Assembly: GCA_029554345.1 (NCBI GenBank)
Contig: JAKPJF010000113.1
Location: forward strand, 62,001 to 126,000
Direction of reading: 5' to 3'
Source of the DNA: Spirochaetota bacterium
GTDB taxonomy: Bacteria; Spirochaetota; UBA4802; JAFGJZ01
DNA: 64,000 bases
The notes beneath the pieces were generated by a model that saw nothing but the letters and a program-made list of their open reading frames with translations, had not been told where the DNA came from and did not search any database. Positions 63,701-64,000 of this stretch are shown piece by piece; positions within the stretch are counted from its first letter, which is position 1, and each line of letters starts with the position of its first letter. The position numbers and the translations under genes were made by a program.

Positions 63701-64000
63701 TCTGCCGATACGGATTCGGCCCGATATAATATTCAGCTCTTGAAAGCGCATTCTATCCGTAAAAAAATATTGAGTAGAGACAAGAATGTTTCTTTAAAAG
63801 ACTATGAGAATGAATTTCTTTCTGCTCTTTCAATCGCGCAAAACAATCTTCCGATGATTCGCAGAGTCCGTCAGGATCTTTTTGTCAAAGGAATAGATTT
63901 TATCATAATGCTTAATTTCAGCGAGAAAAAATATGCTGAAGCCTTAAAATATGCAGAAATTAAGCAGCAATTAATGCTTTCTGCATTTGTGTCGCCTTCA
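57776..64000 (+). CDS. Giant exported protein: TolB-like propeller, TPR-like helices, degenerate CHAT-like segment (5' part)
   Basis: The frame starts at ATG 57776 (four-base overlap with the lipoprotein gene) and stays open to the last base, about 2075 residues. A signal peptide (VFYFLIAFVIAVQSLYSA) comes first. About five TolB/PD40 blades follow (residues 40-300), for example DPVWSPDSKTIAFSSARDGEENIYLMN. From about 350 the chain is helical with TPR-like pairs such as NLYLNLGNVNFLLMNYSEALSSYKSA and NNLGEIYFKLKKYSDSEKYFSLAW. Residues 1505-1655 (KPFYIYMKDNGKMRSWRIEDG; SDEILLLADSMIYAGVSESVVSS) recall a CHAT domain without the catalytic His and Cys. More TPR-like sequence follows. The function is unknown; the propeller suggests binding of a lipoprotein partner at the outer membrane. 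Confidence 0.85.
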   Translation, partial: MKNVFYFLIAFVIAVQSLYSAEKKEVALKYNLMLKDAFDEKGSGRVIPLAFEKSVETDGSLSADGNFLVYSSDKENGNYDIYLRSMTGISTVRLTTHASKDFSCSLSPDSRSIVFVSDREDPAGDIFYASLDLNSVMNSSSTGILDRNIINLTSMADQNKILRMIKDSDPVWSPDSKTIAFSSARDGEENIYLMNPRDGSIKKMTDKGGIYPSFSSDGKKLTFVSYRENRMGDIYILDLTTGKEVPLVKGNDIKLYPVFASNNKDIIYTSISSDTNGDKQINLKDKSDIYYRDVLLDKSFRMTYSKGSSFKARFFPSYTLKYFSSEEKVFNGVIVYSEQNGSNININMLPEFGEIPRRRNAKDQYDLALTYSDDTDGEFYFDYLMRVYFFHFNSTGEKNKPFIIRSLAAAMRYAAEEKLPHSSDAEVIMKKISQNDKYAELLLILLSGKPDTAVQRVSEAGESSSMLLEDIADYYSSMDPRKAMYYYKKIISDEPKYQTISAVYYKYSLSLRKAEPVITDIPSELEYVFIEGSSSLQEKASELLTSFYTADYEKSAANLTRLIESYKNAIESKKYDGRKLNGAKILLSSLYYARGFVYYSQKKEKESADDLKMAMEGIRKTFSLYYKCNILLSRINSANPENEEKYIHSALSNYLPRWKIQDVNDTAEKLLSYYEKIGFDYENHGKYNSAADIYFKSISLISYLYQRGKFNDLYDKYAPRAHVLYIDAKSADKTSSKSALSDLEKDYLKNLNIARMDFDKAYIYALAYVYSKKALGDSSDSVKSNPEIFAENFKKAIEQTDWALFMDDTFSDAYLLKGWIFQYIDLLRADESDGNFNAVKTADKYFDKYLFEKARALYLKAISVNNEKINPDKEGNLYLNLGNVNFLLMNYSEALSSYKSAQIYKKNYGSKIEEAVFLFHLSYCYWQNGDFVKAKDEMNKVYSIYRSLITSRNRKDYAFQLYHIYKYFALFERMDGNYSEAEKWYLRMADHSRKYGIKSDEVRLYQEIAYCRESLGDYDGAISYLKKTEDIISDDEDSEKKYYLKLKAFYIFGPFPVWNLGGDTAVIGSARISGELNKKQKSLLNLSMIENINYKSGDLEKAAEYLKKKIEVAEKEKSVFYNNVVFSSYNNLGEIYFKLKKYSDSEKYFSLAWSEGEKKENSEVVFSAVKNLTELYCFLAEKNMKKPEEIDSLLVKILEYRSLYESNRFASEYETLEKNAERDNRKISKQEVEVLKTKIAQEAKTVYLEIDISSALLNMAKQEMLLSRGEAVDRSIYQKASALMETRLLDQNVSKSLRARLLINLSICYDRIDLPVKAYSTLGSAQAVIESELLYKLIPSFHLSLSSFLKRRHDSVHLPASSYLDASKSGIMLIEKFPQLFASYSEKVEDLYRNYACDLADAGLINDSFGVLERLASFKKTARVFNYSPEFSDDKYNSKLNYIKNCYVDYNKCVSRIGLDPVVNKELLKKASEISEKAGRTAQSDPDISQYFAVEKYSAKKIKKPFYIYMKDNGKMRSWRIEDGKISTAVSDESNFTIDISDSYVMINDESLSLNLPEAVYVSSFSDILRLPDYNDYNSINPSRKKSLLLEDGNLLKISRNLFSEKYFPVKIKVKSDSLTSDEILLLADSMIYAGVSESVVSSNRLSYLIGKNREKISTGSIFSSELFEKTIDSGDLRSAKKIANSFIKSFEAKDYYIKYLNSRIMEYDGYYKKALDEFPFNEISEYGRDGRIVSFGLFLLLKNGDIKRASDYLKLNAELLQQKGDYAVYSGIISDSLNIPSAKDYFVNEAKLYSLLNSFLIMNNRKTLPIKSITALGYKDQAINTASVDGQKERIDKYGEAVWYFVKLKNELGSGTKSDLSALLGKIKTAKFISDESIDVNVCCFTAGNAAELIGEYGIAADIYSKIRLPFIAEKERALVKRAALLTYLGKYNESESIIKSFPEMKPEIKIISAENAVFAGLNNSDAVIEEARISADTDSARYNIQLLKAHSIRKKILSRDKNVSLKDYENEFLSALSIAQNNLPMIRRVRQDLFVKGIDFIIMLNFSEKKYAEALKYAEIKQQLMLSAFVSPS

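Overview
The window is AT-rich DNA from a diderm (outer-membrane) bacterium. A LytM-type factor, an Omp-like beta-barrel, an AsmA/YdbH-type protein, many lipoproteins with clear lipoboxes and a Lol/MacB-type ABC pair all imply two membranes. The tRNA genes do not encode CCA, and one 5S rRNA gene stands alone with its own promoter-like sequence and terminator. A spirochaete or a relative fits best (unlinked rRNA genes, many lipoproteins, a spirochaete-like DUF1318 lipoprotein, STAS/GGDEF signalling), but this is inference; no 16S rRNA or other marker in the window settles it. Base composition was judged by eye, not computed.

Layout. 1-10 kb: the tail of a SPOR protein, a CapA-like protein, a membrane sulfatase/LTA-synthase-like enzyme, the lone 5S rRNA, an ankyrin lipoprotein, a patatin-like lipase, tRNA-Ala, a membrane sensor with no output domain, an amidohydrolase, a STAS protein and a Gfo/Idh/MocA oxidoreductase. 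10-19 kb: tRNA-Glu and tRNA-Lys with a shared promoter, a degenerate LytM factor, tsaD, a CtpA-type protease, PepF, a Cache protein, a SemiSWEET-like protein and a ClpX-like unfoldase without the zinc domain. 19-24 kb: a CsoR/CopZ-type copper pair, two AraC regulators, two VOC proteins, a Cdd1-type HhH protein, YitT and a cytidylate-kinase-like protein. 24-31 kb: a complete F-type ATP synthase operon (Z-B-E-F-H-A-G-D-C), predicted to be proton-coupled. 31-36 kb: tRNA-Arg, a NapH-like ferredoxin, a DUF512 radical-SAM protein, an MFS carrier and an outer-membrane barrel.

36-48 kb is partly accessory: a type II toxin-antitoxin pair; a run of small AT-rich minus-strand genes, including an ABC-ATPase-like protein with no Walker A motif; and a broken Rhs gene whose tip looks like a caspase-fold (clan CD) protease toxin followed by a Sel1 protein. 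Between these lie housekeeping-like genes: TPR proteins, a glutaredoxin with an FTR-rubredoxin fusion, a cyclophilin and a GAF-GGDEF diguanylate cyclase.

48.6-52.6 kb holds a compact operon that resembles CnrX-CnrH-CnrY (periplasmic sensor, ECF sigma factor, small membrane anti-sigma) directly coupled to a MacA-like adaptor and a split MacB/Lol-type ABC exporter. 54.4 kb to the right edge holds a YdbH-like AsmA protein, a YnbE/YdbL-like lipoprotein and, overlapping it by four bases, a giant exported protein (over 2070 residues, still open at the edge) with a TolB-like propeller, many TPR-like helices and a degenerate CHAT-like segment. These two operons are the most promising places to look for something undescribed.
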